Assembly: GCF_000591415.1 (NCBI RefSeq)
Contig: NZ_JEMF01000016.1
Span: 121,991-185,990, forward strand
Reading direction: 5' to 3'
Length of the DNA: 64,000 nucleotides
Source: Cobetia crustatorum
GTDB taxonomy: Bacteria > Pseudomonadota > Gammaproteobacteria > Pseudomonadales > Halomonadaceae
The translations under genes were made by a program, and so were the position numbers. Below the pieces are notes generated by a model, which searched no databases, was not told the origin of the DNA, and worked only from the letters and a program-made list of their open reading frames with translations. This document shows positions 46,678 to 56,014 of the stretch, piece by piece (within the stretch, counting starts at the first letter, position 1; every line of letters starts with the position of its first letter).

Positions 46678-47269
46678 GTTGCTCTCCTGCCATTTTGAGT
46701 ATTGAGTCTTGCAGGGGGAAAGACCTGCTGCCGCTTTGCGTTAGTATCTTATTGTTACAATATGTTTTTTTGGGTAAAATAACGCAAGCGAATTTTCGTT
46801 AGATGACGATCACTTCTCCGTTATTCAGATGCTCGCACGCAAGGAACGCCGCGTGATTCACCATTGCTTGCGCTGGATAAACGCGCCTGCTCTGTGTCAT
46901 TTGTGTATAGGTATTCTTGCGTTCCATGAAGAATTTTCAAAGCGATCGCTTGAAAGTCTCTGTCGATGGTTCCATATCTTTAAGCACAAGCGCAGCGAAG
47001 ATCGAGGTGAGTTAGCAGAAATGAGTGTTGCCAAGCCTACCGATGTACGGTGAAGATATAACTTCGGTAGTGCTTTTTCCGCTACTACGTTTTGATCTTA
47101 ACTGCTACTGAATCACGAAAAGGTGCAGGCGATGTATTGCCTGACTTTATCTGAGCCGGTTCCTGACTGACAAAAGTACGTCAGTGTTGGAGAGACCCAA
47201 GCTCATCATCAACAGCCGGGTAGAGTATCTACCGGCCTGTTGTACTAGACCGCAACTGGAGAATGGATC
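46678..47269. other. Intergenic region between the HerA-like ATPase and the secreted repeat protein
   Basis: About 590 bp without a supported gene. A 74-codon plus-strand frame (46829-47053) has no ribosome site and looks random. Near 47205-47230 an imperfect inverted repeat (GCCGGGTAGA and TCTACCGGCC) lies 40 bp before the next ATG and may be regulatory. The first 110 bp are AT-rich, probably carrying the divergent promoters. Confidence 0.4.
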
Positions 47270-47629
47270 ATGAAGAAGCTAACGACTGTATTGCTGGCGA
47301 CTGCACTGACGCTACCGGCTGCTGCGGCCTATGCCGAACACCATGAGTCCAGCAACACTGGCTCTGCCAACACCGAAGCTCATTCCACCATGGTAGAGGG
47401 AGGAGCTGCTGCTGGTCACGAAGGTGGCAAGGTGAAAGACGATACTCAGATGAACACTGATAGCGGTTCTGCCAACACCAAAGAAGATTCCATGATGGTG
47501 AAAGGTAATTCTGCGGAGTCAGAGTCTGCCAAGCATGGCAAGGTGATGGATAAAGATGAGGACCACATGGGTGTCAGCCCGGAGTCTGGCTCTGCCAACA
47601 CCGATGATGGCAGTATGAAAACGCAGTAA
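47270..47629 (+). CDS. Small secreted acidic repeat protein
   Basis: 119 residues from ATG 47270 (CTGGAGAATGGATC upstream). A clear signal peptide (MKKLTTVLLATALTLPAAAA, cleavage after YA) precedes a Cys-free, acidic, low-complexity body. Three degenerate repeats are visible: NTGSANTEAHSTMVEG, DSGSANTKEDSMMVKGN and ESGSANTDDGSMKTQ. I do not recognise the family. The composition suggests an unstructured periplasmic or secreted protein, perhaps linked to ionic stress, but that is guesswork. A hairpin terminator follows 100 bp downstream. Confidence 0.7.
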   Translation: MKKLTTVLLATALTLPAAAAYAEHHESSNTGSANTEAHSTMVEGGAAAGHEGGKVKDDTQMNTDSGSANTKEDSMMVKGNSAESESAKHGKVMDKDEDHMGVSPESGSANTDDGSMKTQ

Positions 47630-47726
47630 ATCCCTCCCTCGGGAAGGTTTGTCTGTAAAGATGATCGGTAGGGCTGGGTAATGGCATGAGTTGCCAGTAC
47701 AACTCGGTTTTCTAGCTCTACAGTGA

Positions 47727-47764
47727 AACGCCAGCTCTCCGCATTGCGGGGAGCTGGCGTTTTG
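47727..47764 (+). terminator. Terminator between the repeat protein and nudE
   Basis: AAACGCCAGCTCTCC pairs with GGGGAGCTGGCGTTT around GCATTGC, with TTTT following. The genes on both sides are convergent. Confidence 0.85.
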
Positions 47765-47817
47765 GTCTGTAGAATGTGCAGAGACAGGCGGCTTCGCATC
47801 AGCGATCAACGCCAGCG

Positions 47818-48447
47818 TTACCACCAACGCGGACTGTGGGTTTCTTCGCCGGCCAGGAGTCGCTCGCGAGCCATGAATAGCGCAGCGATTGCACGTGCTT
47901 CATGGAAGTCCTCGCGCGCCAGCAGGGCGGGCAGTTCATCGAGGCGATGGCGCTCGACGATCAGCGGCTCCGGCTCATCTCCCGGTAGGCGCTTTTCATA
48001 TAGATCACGCGCCAGCATCACGTTCATGCGGTGATCCATGTAGTTGGGCGCAAGGCTGAGTTCGGCCAATGGCTCGATGTCGTGCGCACCATATCCACAT
48101 TCTTCCATCAGTTCACGATTGGCTGCCGTGACGGGATCTTCACCCGGGTCGATCAAGCCTTTGGGGAGCGTCAGCACGTACTGCTCGGGGCCAGCAGCAT
48201 ACTCACGTATCAGCAGTACGTGGTCCGGGTCTGGCATGGCGACGATCATCACTGCGCCGTGACCGCCGCTCTTGAGGCGCTCGAAGCTACGCGTAGCACC
48301 GTTGGAGAAGGTCAGTTCCAGTGCTTCGACGGCAAATAGACGTGAGCGTGCAACTTCTCGCCGCGAATCAATACGGGGTGGAATCATGTCACTGGCAGCA
48401 AACGGGTCATCGCCCGTCAAGCCATTGGAGCGCGAAGCATCGTCCAT
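47818..48447 (-). CDS. nudE: ADP-compounds hydrolase NudE
   Basis: 209 residues from ATG 48447 (GAGGACTCACG upstream). The Nudix box is GLIDPGEDPVTAANRELMEE, inside GHGAVMIVAMPDPDHVLLIR and LPKGL contexts typical of NudE. NudE hydrolyses ADP-ribose, NADH and diadenosine polyphosphates. The N-terminal 20 residues before MIPPRIDS are extra, and that internal ATG could be the true start. It is divergent from yrfG-hslR, as in enterobacteria. Confidence 0.85.
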   Translation of the reverse strand: MDDASRSNGLTGDDPFAASDMIPPRIDSRREVARSRLFAVEALELTFSNGATRSFERLKSGGHGAVMIVAMPDPDHVLLIREYAAGPEQYVLTLPKGLIDPGEDPVTAANRELMEECGYGAHDIEPLAELSLAPNYMDHRMNVMLARDLYEKRLPGDEPEPLIVERHRLDELPALLAREDFHEARAIAALFMARERLLAGEETHSPRWW

Positions 48448-48710
48448 CGTGAGTCCTCGAGTAATAAAGAAATGCTGACATTACTGTCTATCGTGGCAGG
48501 CCTCCGAGGGTGGAGCAATCGCTGTTCCACTGAAAATGAGGCGCTTTTCCTGAGACGGGAAGATCATGTCTTTTGATCAGGTTGGCACGCAAGCTCTGGC
48601 TGGTGCGTAGCGCCTGTGTGGGCACGGTAACGATGCTCTCCAGACATGCGCAGGCACATGCCATGCTTTACACTATGAGCCCCCATTTCCCCTCCGGCTG
48701 ACTGACACTG

Positions 48711-49406
48711 ATGATTGACTGGAACACTATCGATACCGTGCTGCTCGACATGGACGGCACGCTGCTCGATCTGCACTTCGACAGCCATTTCTGGCTGGAG
48801 CACCTACCGCGTCGCTATTGTGAACTGCACCGTCTCGATGCTGCGCTGCAGGCCGATCTCAAGGCGCGGATCATCGGAGAATCCGGCACACTCAACTGGT
48901 ACAGTCTGGAGTACTGGAGTCGGGAGCTTGAGCTGGATGTGGTGGCGCTCAAGCGAGAAGTGCAGCATCTCATCGGTTATCGCCATGAGGCCGAAGCCTT
49001 CCTCGCCTGGCTGAGGGATCAACCCCAGCGCGTAGTGCTGGCGACCAATGCCGATCGTCACGGTATCGAGCTCAAGTTCGGGCTGACCGGTATGGGTGAG
49101 TATTTTGATGCGGTGGTGTCGTCAGCGGACCTTGGCCACGCCAAGGAAGAGCAGGCTTTCTGGCACAAGCTCAACGAGATCGAGCCTTTTGATCCAGCGC
49201 GCACCTTGTTCATCGATGACAACCCTCAGGTGCTGAACAGCGCCCATACTTACGGTATTGCGCATCTGTTGGGTGTGCGTCAGCCGGATTCCAAACAACC
49301 GCCACGTGATTTCGAGCGTGTGCACGGCCTTGATGGCTTTGCAGTATTGACGGCTGGTGGCGGCATCGAGAAAACGCTGGGCGGAGATAACAAGGAGAAC
49401 GGATGA
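48711..49406 (+). CDS. yrfG: HAD-family GMP/IMP nucleotidase YrfG
   Basis: 231 residues from ATG 48711. HAD motif I DTVLLDMDGTLLDLHFD, motif II VVLATNADRHGIELK, motif III Lys in GHAKEEQAF and motif IV LFIDDNPQVLNSA are all present. The cap domain and length match YrfG, a purine 5'-nucleotidase. It overlaps hslR by four bases (ATGA), giving the conserved nudE/yrfG/hslR/hslO cluster. Confidence 0.9.
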   Translation: MIDWNTIDTVLLDMDGTLLDLHFDSHFWLEHLPRRYCELHRLDAALQADLKARIIGESGTLNWYSLEYWSRELELDVVALKREVQHLIGYRHEAEAFLAWLRDQPQRVVLATNADRHGIELKFGLTGMGEYFDAVVSSADLGHAKEEQAFWHKLNEIEPFDPARTLFIDDNPQVLNSAHTYGIAHLLGVRQPDSKQPPRDFERVHGLDGFAVLTAGGGIEKTLGGDNKENG

Positions 49407-49795
49407 GCGAGCAGGTACGCATTGACAAGTGGCTGTGGGCTGCCCGTTTCTTCAAGACACGAGGACTGGCCAAGAAGGCCATCGAAGGGGGCAAGATCCA
49501 CTATAACGGCGGGCGGGTGAAGACGTCGAAGATGGTCGAGATTGGCGCTCTTGTCGAGGTTCCACAGGGCTGGGATCGCCTCGTTGTCGAAGTGCTGACG
49601 CTGAGCGATCAGCGCCGCGGCGCATCGGAAGCGCAGAAGCTTTATCAGGAGACGGAAGATTCTCGTGTTCGTCGAGAGCGTGAGGCGGAAACGCGGCGTC
49701 TCGGTAATCAGGGCATGAGTCCGCCGCCGGGGCGTCCTGACAAGAAGCAGCGCCGCAGCATTCACCGCTTCCAGCGCCAGGATGCCGACAGCTAG
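49403..49795 (+). CDS. hslR: Heat-shock protein 15 (Hsp15), ribosome-associated S4-domain protein
   Basis: 130 residues from ATG 49403. The S4 RNA-binding domain (RIDKWLWAARFFKTRGLAKK and AIEGGKIHYNGGRVKTSKMV) is followed by a Lys/Arg-rich C-terminal tail (RRSIHRFQRQ). Hsp15 binds the 50S subunit carrying a stalled nascent chain and helps recycling. There is a 187 bp gap before hslO. Confidence 0.93.
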   Translation: MSEQVRIDKWLWAARFFKTRGLAKKAIEGGKIHYNGGRVKTSKMVEIGALVEVPQGWDRLVVEVLTLSDQRRGASEAQKLYQETEDSRVRREREAETRRLGNQGMSPPPGRPDKKQRRSIHRFQRQDADS

Positions 49796-49982
49796 TTTGG
49801 CACCGTTGGATAGATGGCAGGCACTAGTGCGGTTGTAATACGTCCACTTCCCCCAATTTCATTGCGATGTGTCTGACCTCTCAGCTCTTTGATGGGTCAG
49901 GCATACGTCGTTGCCGGTAGAGATTGAGCATCGTTACTCGTCGTTACTGACGGCTGATGGTAACTGGCTCGAGGACCCCTTT

Positions 49983-50933
49983 ATGAGTGATAACGATATG
50001 CAAGACACCGACATGCAAGATACCGAGCAAGATGCCGACACTCAGGTTGACGTGCCCGTTTTTGATCAGATTCAGCGCTTTCTGTTTGATGCGACCAACG
50101 TGCGCGGTGAAATCGTCGCGCTCGACAAGGCCTATGCCGAAGTGCTGGACCGCCACTCTTATCCGCAGGCGATCTCTCGCCAGCTGGGTGAGATGCTGGC
50201 GGCCGCGGCGCTGCTGACTGAAACGATCAAGCTGGATGGCACCCTCACGCTAGAAGTGCGTGGCAATGGCGTGGTGCGCCAGCTGATGGCCGAGTCCAAT
50301 CCGGGTGGCGAGCTGCGTGCCATCGCGCGTCTCAGCGATGAAGCCGTGCTGCCGACAGACGAAGCGTCGCTGATGGAATTGATTGGTCAGGGCCAGATTG
50401 TCATTACGCTGGACCCGCGTGACGGCAAGCGTTACCAAGGCATCGTGGCGATTGATCAAGACAATCTTGCTGGCTGTCTGGAAAGCTATTTCAGCCAGTC
50501 CGAGCAGCTGCCGACGCGCCTGTGGCTAATGGCGGACGGTCATCGTGCCGGTGGCGTGATGCTGCAGCAGCTGCCCAATGATGCCTCCAATCAAGACCCG
50601 GATGCCTGGGAGCGTGTGACACATCTGGCCGAGACGCTCAAGGCAGAAGAGCTGCTGACGCTCGATCAGCAGGATGTACTGCATCGCCTGTATCACGAAG
50701 AAACGGTGCGTATCTTTGACCCCAAGGCACTACGCTTCGGCTGCACTTGCTCTCGTGAGCGTCTGGGTGCCGCGTTGCACAGCATTCAGGCTGAAGAGCT
50801 GCGCCAGATTGTCGCAGACCAGGGTGAGCTATCGACTCAGTGCCACTTCTGTCACACCCGGTATTCGTTCAGTGCCGCCGAAATCGAGTCCATCATCGAA
50901 GACCCCGACGCCGGTAGTCCGGTCGTTCACTGA
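49983..50933 (+). CDS. hslO: Redox-regulated chaperone Hsp33
   Basis: 316 residues from ATG 49983. The acidic start ([20 protein letters not shown]) is an extra of about 20 residues. The core includes [20 protein letters not shown] and [17 protein letters not shown] segments. The C-terminal redox switch has C-x-C ([10 protein letters not shown]) and C-x-x-C (CHFCHTRY). Oxidation forms disulfides, releases zinc and activates holdase function. An upstream in-frame start at 49911 lacks support from conservation. Confidence 0.94.
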   Translation: MSDNDMQDTDMQDTEQDADTQVDVPVFDQIQRFLFDATNVRGEIVALDKAYAEVLDRHSYPQAISRQLGEMLAAAALLTETIKLDGTLTLEVRGNGVVRQLMAESNPGGELRAIARLSDEAVLPTDEASLMELIGQGQIVITLDPRDGKRYQGIVAIDQDNLAGCLESYFSQSEQLPTRLWLMADGHRAGGVMLQQLPNDASNQDPDAWERVTHLAETLKAEELLTLDQQDVLHRLYHEETVRIFDPKALRFGCTCSRERLGAALHSIQAEELRQIVADQGELSTQCHFCHTRYSFSAAEIESIIEDPDAGSPVVH

Positions 50934-51247
50934 AGGGGAGGTGGCAGGCATTGAGGATAAAGGCTCAAGCGGGCGCGGATGCAGTGATTTGTCTGACATT
51001 TCCTCGTGAAGGATGAGATGGCCCCTGCGAGAAAGTGTTGCATCAATGGGCGTTTCCGCTTGAGTGCCTTTTTGCGATAATGCCTTGCCAGCACAGGGCC
51101 GGATGCTCTGTGAGTGGTGACATGGCGCTGAGCCATGCCGGATTCGAGCAGCAGCAGTCGGTACATAAAATAAGCCTGCGGCATGTACTGCAGGCACCTG
51201 GCTTCAGCCATCAAGAGAGAGGGCGGCCCTGAGCCGCGGAGACGCGA
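50934..51247. other. Intergenic region upstream of pckA
   Basis: About 310 bp holding no supported gene. ORFs on both strands here overlap conserved genes in other frames or lack ribosome sites. The part nearest pckA contains the ribosome binding area (GCCGCGGAGACGCGA). No riboswitch-like or strongly paired structure was noticed. Confidence 0.4.
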
Positions 51248-52807
51248 ATGAGCAAGCATCAAGATAGTGCGGTGACCACTCACACCAATCTCAGCAGCGC
51301 CGAGTTGATCGAACTGGCGGTAGCCCGCAGTGAAGGTCGTTTGGCCAACAATGGCGCACTGGTCGTCGAGACAGGCGAGCGCAGTGGCCGCTCGCCGAAT
51401 GATCGCTTCATCGTCGATGAGCCGTCCACGTCTGACGCCATCGACTGGGGCAACGTCAATCGTCCGTTCAATCCAGAGCGTTTCGATGCACTCTGGGAGC
51501 GAGTCGAGGACTATCTCGGCGAGCGCACTAGCTTCGTCTCCGAGCTGCATGTCGGTGCAGATCTTGAGCACTACCTGCCTATCCGCGTGACCACCGAGAC
51601 CGCTTGGCACAATCTGTTTGCACGCACCATGTTCGTGCGCCCGGACAGCTTCAACGCCAAGGACAAGAGCGAGTGGACCATCCTCAACGCCCCGCATTTC
51701 GTCTGTGAACCGGAGCGTGATGGCAGCAACTCTGACGGTATCGTACTGATCAACTTCGCGCGCCGTCGCGTACTGCTGGCCGGCATGCGTTACGCCGGCG
51801 AGATGAAGAAAGCCATGTTCTCGGTACAGAACTTCCTGCTGCCGGAAAAAGATGTGCTGCCGATGCACTGCTCTGCCAACGTCGGTGACGACGGCGAGAC
51901 GACGCTGTTCTTCGGTCTGTCAGGTACTGGCAAGACCACGCTGTCCGCTGACCCGTCGCGTTACCTGATCGGTGATGACGAGCATGGCTGGGGCGAAGGG
52001 ACTGTCTTCAACATCGAAGGCGGCTGCTACGCCAAGTGCATTGATCTCTCCCAGGAAAACGAGCCCGTCATCTGGGACGCGATCAAGTTCGGTGCCGTGC
52101 TTGAAAATGTGGTGCTGGATGACCGTCGTGGTGCTGATTACGGCGATGACCGTCTGAGTCAGAACTCGCGTGCCGCCTATCCGCTTGAGCACATCGAGAA
52201 GCGTGTGCCGGAAAACCGCGCTGGCGAGCCGAATGCCATCGTCTTCCTGACATGTGACATGTCTGGCGTGTTGCCGCCGGTTTCCGTGCTGAGCAAGCAG
52301 GCAGCGGCGTATCACTTCCTGTCTGGTTACACAGCCAAGGTCGGCTCTACCGAGATGGGCTCTACCTCTAGCCTTGAAGCAACCTTCTCCACCTGCTTCG
52401 GCGCACCGTTCTTCCCGCGTCCGGCACGTGAGTACGCGGACCTGTTGATCAAGCGTATCGAGGCGTTCAGTTCACGCGTCTATCTGGTTAACACCGGCTG
52501 GACCGGTGGCTCCTATGGCGAAGGCGGCTCGCGCTTCTCCATCCCGACCACACGCAGCATCATCAGCGCGATCCAGAATGGCTCACTGGCGGATATCGAG
52601 ACCCGTCACATTGACGTGCTGAATCTCGATGTACCGGTGCGTGTGCCGGGCGTTGATTCCAAGCTGCTCGATCCGCGTGATACCTGGCAGGACCGCACGG
52701 CCTATGACGGCAAGGCACGTGATCTGTCAGCCAAGTTCGTCGAGAACTTCAAGAAGTTTGCGGGTGTGGATGCTTCTATCGTTGCCGCAGGCCCGACACT
52801 GGTCTGA
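51248..52807 (+). CDS. pckA: Phosphoenolpyruvate carboxykinase (ATP)
   Basis: 519 residues from ATG 51248 (GGAGACGCGA upstream). The kinase P-loop is [18 protein letters not shown], with the substrate regions [44 protein letters not shown] and [21 protein letters not shown] [20 protein letters not shown]. It converts oxaloacetate to phosphoenolpyruvate in gluconeogenesis. It follows hslO, as in enteric bacteria. A terminator follows. Confidence 0.97.
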   Translation: MSKHQDSAVTTHTNLSSAELIELAVARSEGRLANNGALVVETGERSGRSPNDRFIVDEPSTSDAIDWGNVNRPFNPERFDALWERVEDYLGERTSFVSELHVGADLEHYLPIRVTTETAWHNLFARTMFVRPDSFNAKDKSEWTILNAPHFVCEPERDGSNSDGIVLINFARRRVLLAGMRYAGEMKKAMFSVQNFLLPEKDVLPMHCSANVGDDGETTLFFGLSGTGKTTLSADPSRYLIGDDEHGWGEGTVFNIEGGCYAKCIDLSQENEPVIWDAIKFGAVLENVVLDDRRGADYGDDRLSQNSRAAYPLEHIEKRVPENRAGEPNAIVFLTCDMSGVLPPVSVLSKQAAAYHFLSGYTAKVGSTEMGSTSSLEATFSTCFGAPFFPRPAREYADLLIKRIEAFSSRVYLVNTGWTGGSYGEGGSRFSIPTTRSIISAIQNGSLADIETRHIDVLNLDVPVRVPGVDSKLLDPRDTWQDRTAYDGKARDLSAKFVENFKKFAGVDASIVAAGPTLV

Positions 52808-52848
52808 TGCGCACATGATATGCGTGTAGCAACAGCGTCACTTGAATG

Positions 52849-52885
52849 AAAACGCCCCGTCCGGGTTTCCCGGACGGGGCGTTTT
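52849..52885 (+). terminator. Terminator after pckA
   Basis: AAAACGCCCCGTCCGGG pairs with CCCGGACGGGGCGTTTT around TTT. It is a strong A/U-flanked hairpin 40 bp after the stop. Confidence 0.92.
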
Positions 52886-52920
52886 AGTGTGCATGGCGCA
52901 GATATTTGCCGCTGATGCTC

Positions 52921-53769
52921 TCAAGGACTACCCCCGACGGCTAGTGAGCGGCTAGCCGGTGAATCGAGTGCATCATCCGCTGAGCGCTGTTTTTCAGTGG
53001 TGTGAGCGTCTTCAACAACAAAGGGGGCAGGCGCTTGATACCACCAGCGAGTGGTCCAGGCACGCATGACGCGCTCTGGATACCAAGTCTTGCCTAAGCT
53101 GCCGTTATAGCGCGCGAGCGCGTCGGTAATATCGCCTTTCTCACGCTTTAGGTAGTGGGCGAGTATCGTCGCTCCGTAGCGCAGACTGGTGTCCTGATCG
53201 AGTAGATTGTCGCTCGGCTCGCCAATCTCACGCTTCCAGAACGGCATTACCTGCATCAGGCCGCGTGCACCAGCGTGAGACACTGCGACAGGTCGAAAGG
53301 CGCTCTCCACCTGGATGACGGCCAGAATCAGCTCAGGTGCAAGTCCAGTACGTGTCGCTTCGCGGCGTACCTTACGTAGCAGGTCGATACGCGCTGCGCG
53401 GTCTGGCATGTAGCGCTCAAGACGCTGTTGCATGCTGAGCACCCAGTGCAGGGTATCGATGGGATCTTCGTAGCCTTCTGGCTCCTCCAGCGCCTCACGC
53501 AGACTGTCACGCAGTGCGGGTGAAAGCCCCTCTTCGGGAATCGCGGCCGCCGCGCGTGCCGGCCCACTGAGCAGCGTGCCCGCCAGGCAAGCCACTAGCA
53601 GCAAGAGAGCCCCCAGTGCAGTGCGCAGCCTGCGTTGCCATGCGACCCTGGGCGCAGCATGGTGGCCTCCGTCAGTACCCTGCGCTGAGGGAGTGTCAGC
53701 ACGACGCTGCTGAAGTGTGGAGTGAGGCGAACGAGGTAAAGTGTCCGCCGCAGTCGTTGATGAGGTCAT
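52921..53769 (-). CDS. Transglycosylase SLT-domain lytic transglycosylase
   Basis: 282 residues from ATG 53769 (AGGGA six bases upstream). An ATG at 53799 is the alternative. A long basic N terminus precedes a membrane/signal segment (ALGALLLLVACLAGTLLSGP). The SLT domain follows: LAPELILAVIQVESAFRPVA with catalytic Glu, SHAGARGLMQVMPFWKREIG, and DALARYNGSLGKTWYPERVM. It cleaves the glycan strands of peptidoglycan in the periplasm. It is unlinked to a known partner and lies after the proS terminator. Confidence 0.85.
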   Translation of the reverse strand: MTSSTTAADTLPRSPHSTLQQRRADTPSAQGTDGGHHAAPRVAWQRRLRTALGALLLLVACLAGTLLSGPARAAAAIPEEGLSPALRDSLREALEEPEGYEDPIDTLHWVLSMQQRLERYMPDRAARIDLLRKVRREATRTGLAPELILAVIQVESAFRPVAVSHAGARGLMQVMPFWKREIGEPSDNLLDQDTSLRYGATILAHYLKREKGDITDALARYNGSLGKTWYPERVMRAWTTRWWYQAPAPFVVEDAHTTEKQRSADDALDSPASRSLAVGGSP

Positions 53770-53900
53770 GCGCAGTCCCTGCGTGTATGTCAGTGCCATA
53801 TTATGCCGCTTCCGTGGCGTTGACGTTAATGACTCGGCTTGCACTATTGAGGGTTTTGAATAGTGTGCTTCAAATGAATGACATGTGAGCCCTCAACGAC

Positions 53901-53937
53901 GACAGCCCGCCTCCGACGAAGGAGGCGGGCTGTCTTT
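53901..53937 (-). terminator. Terminator downstream of proS
   Basis: GACAGCCCGCCTCC pairs with GGAGGCGGGCTGTC around GACGAA. It lies about 65 bp past the stop of minus-strand proS and before the transglycosylase gene. Confidence 0.85.
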
Positions 53938-54001
53938 ACGACCGTCATGAACCTGCTGACAGTCATTCGTCTTCTTGTGAGCAGAAATCCGAACAGAGAC
54001 G

Positions 54002-55732
54002 TTAGAGGGTGCTGCGTTCGACCAGGAATTCCATCAATGTATCGACGGGGATCATGGTCGCTTCAGCATCACGACGGCCCTTGTACTCGTACTCGCCGTT
54101 ATCGAGGCCACGGTCGCCGATCACTAGACGATGCGGAATGCCCAGCAGCTCGCCATCGGCGAACTTGTTGCCCGGGCGCAGATCACGGTCATCCAGCAAC
54201 ACGTCGTAACCCGCAGCGGTCAGCTCCTGGTAGATACGCTCGGCAGTCTCACTGACGCGCACGGACTTGTGAGCGTTCATCGGCACGATAGCGACCTGGA
54301 ACGGTGCGATGGCTTCCGGCAGTACGATGCCGCCCTTGTCATTACCTTGTTCGATGGCGGCCGCCACCACACGCGTCACGCCGATACCATAGCAACCCAT
54401 GGAGAGCGGCTGTGCCTTGCCATTCTCGTCGAGCACGGTGGCATTCATGGCTTCGGAGTACTTGGTGCCAAGCTGGAAGATATGACCCACCTCGATACCC
54501 CGTGCGATGTCGATGACACCCTGGCCATCCGGCGACGGATCGCCAGCCACGACATTACGGATGTCGGCGATTTCCGGTAGCGGTAGATCACGCTCCCAGT
54601 TCAGGCCGAAGTGGTGCTTGCCTTCGATATTGGCGCCAGCACCGAAGTCGCTCATCAGTGCGACACTGCGATCGATGATGATCGGCATCTTGAGGCCAAC
54701 CGGGCCGAGAGAGCCGAAGCCTGCGCCAACGGCGGCGCGCACTTCTTCATCACTGGCCATGGTTAGTGGTGCGGCCACCTGCGGCAGGTGCTCGGCCTTG
54801 ATCTCGTTCAGCTCGTGATCGCCACGCACCATCAGCGCGATCAACCCACCTTCGACGCCTTCGGCAGCCTTGACGATCAACGTCTTGACAGTCTTCACGA
54901 TATCCAGGCCATGTTGCTCGACCAGTGCAGCGATGGTCTTGGCGTTGGGAGTATCGACCAGCGTCATCTCTTGTGTGGCAGCCGCGCGCTCAGGTGTTTC
55001 ATCCAGCGGTGCTGGCAGTGCAGCACATTTCTCGATGTTGGCCGCGAAATCGGAGCCAGTAGAGAAGGCGATGGCATCTTCGCCAGAGTCGGCAAGCACG
55101 TGGAACTCGTGAGAGCCTTCGCCGCCGATGGAGCCGTTATCAGCGATGACGGGGCGGAAGTCGAGGCCCAGGCGTGTGAAGATACGCACGTAGGTGTCGT
55201 ACATCACCTGGTAGGTCTCTTTCAGGGACGCTTCGCCGAGGTGGAAGGAGTAGGCATCCTTCATGATGAACTCACGCGAGCGCATCACACCGAAGCGCGG
55301 ACGAATCTCGTCACGGAACTTGGTCTGGATCTGATAGAAATTGGCCGGCAGCTGCTTGTAGCTGTTCAATTCACGGCGCGCGAGATCGGTGACGACTTCT
55401 TCGTGAGTCGGGCCGACACAGTAATCACGCTGATGACGATCAACGACACGCAGCAATTCCGGTCCATACTGTTCCCAGCGGCCGGATTCCTGCCACAGCT
55501 CGGCGGGTTGGACGGCGGGCATCAATATTTCTTGAGCACCGGAGCGGTCCATTTCTTCACGGACAATGCGCTCGACCTTGCGCAGCGTGCGCAGGCCCAG
55601 CGGCATCCAGGTATAGAGGCCGGAGGTCAGGCGACGAATGAAGCCGGCACGCAGCATCAGCTGGTGGCTGACGACTTCGGCGTCGGACGGGGTTTCCTTG
55701 AGAGTGGAAATCAGCAGTTGACTGGCACGCAT
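54002..55732 (-). CDS. proS: Prolyl-tRNA synthetase
   Basis: 576 residues from ATG 55732, giving the N terminus [20 protein letters not shown] expected of bacterial ProRS. It has the class II catalytic motifs (for example [20 protein letters not shown]), an inserted editing domain in the middle, and a C-terminal anticodon-binding domain ([20 protein letters not shown]). Upstream in-frame residues to 55903 lack support. It charges tRNA-Pro. It is monocistronic. Confidence 0.96.
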   Translation of the reverse strand: MRASQLLISTLKETPSDAEVVSHQLMLRAGFIRRLTSGLYTWMPLGLRTLRKVERIVREEMDRSGAQEILMPAVQPAELWQESGRWEQYGPELLRVVDRHQRDYCVGPTHEEVVTDLARRELNSYKQLPANFYQIQTKFRDEIRPRFGVMRSREFIMKDAYSFHLGEASLKETYQVMYDTYVRIFTRLGLDFRPVIADNGSIGGEGSHEFHVLADSGEDAIAFSTGSDFAANIEKCAALPAPLDETPERAAATQEMTLVDTPNAKTIAALVEQHGLDIVKTVKTLIVKAAEGVEGGLIALMVRGDHELNEIKAEHLPQVAAPLTMASDEEVRAAVGAGFGSLGPVGLKMPIIIDRSVALMSDFGAGANIEGKHHFGLNWERDLPLPEIADIRNVVAGDPSPDGQGVIDIARGIEVGHIFQLGTKYSEAMNATVLDENGKAQPLSMGCYGIGVTRVVAAAIEQGNDKGGIVLPEAIAPFQVAIVPMNAHKSVRVSETAERIYQELTAAGYDVLLDDRDLRPGNKFADGELLGIPHRLVIGDRGLDNGEYEYKGRRDAEATMIPVDTLMEFLVERSTL

Positions 55733-56014
55733 GGGCTCAGCGATCCCTCGACTTGTCGCTTTGATCGGTACGCTCCGCCGCGGCGGAACATGAACAGGCA
55801 GGGCTTCGGCGCGCCTTGTGAAGACGTATTGGCGAAGCAGACTGAGGCGCATTGTACTGCCGCGAGCCTTTAAGGGGCAAAGTGCGGTGTCAGGTAACCA
55901 CAAAAGTCGCCTATCAATAATGGTGAAAGGCGCAAAAGCTAAGGGTGTTACGCGTATTACCTACGGCGCGATTCAGCGCACCGGCTGGATGGAAATGGAT
56001 CAGGAGAATCACTC

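Noticed and set aside
46829..47053. 74-residue plus-strand frame between the HerA-like gene and the repeat protein
   Set aside because: No ribosome site and no family-like sequence; treated as chance.
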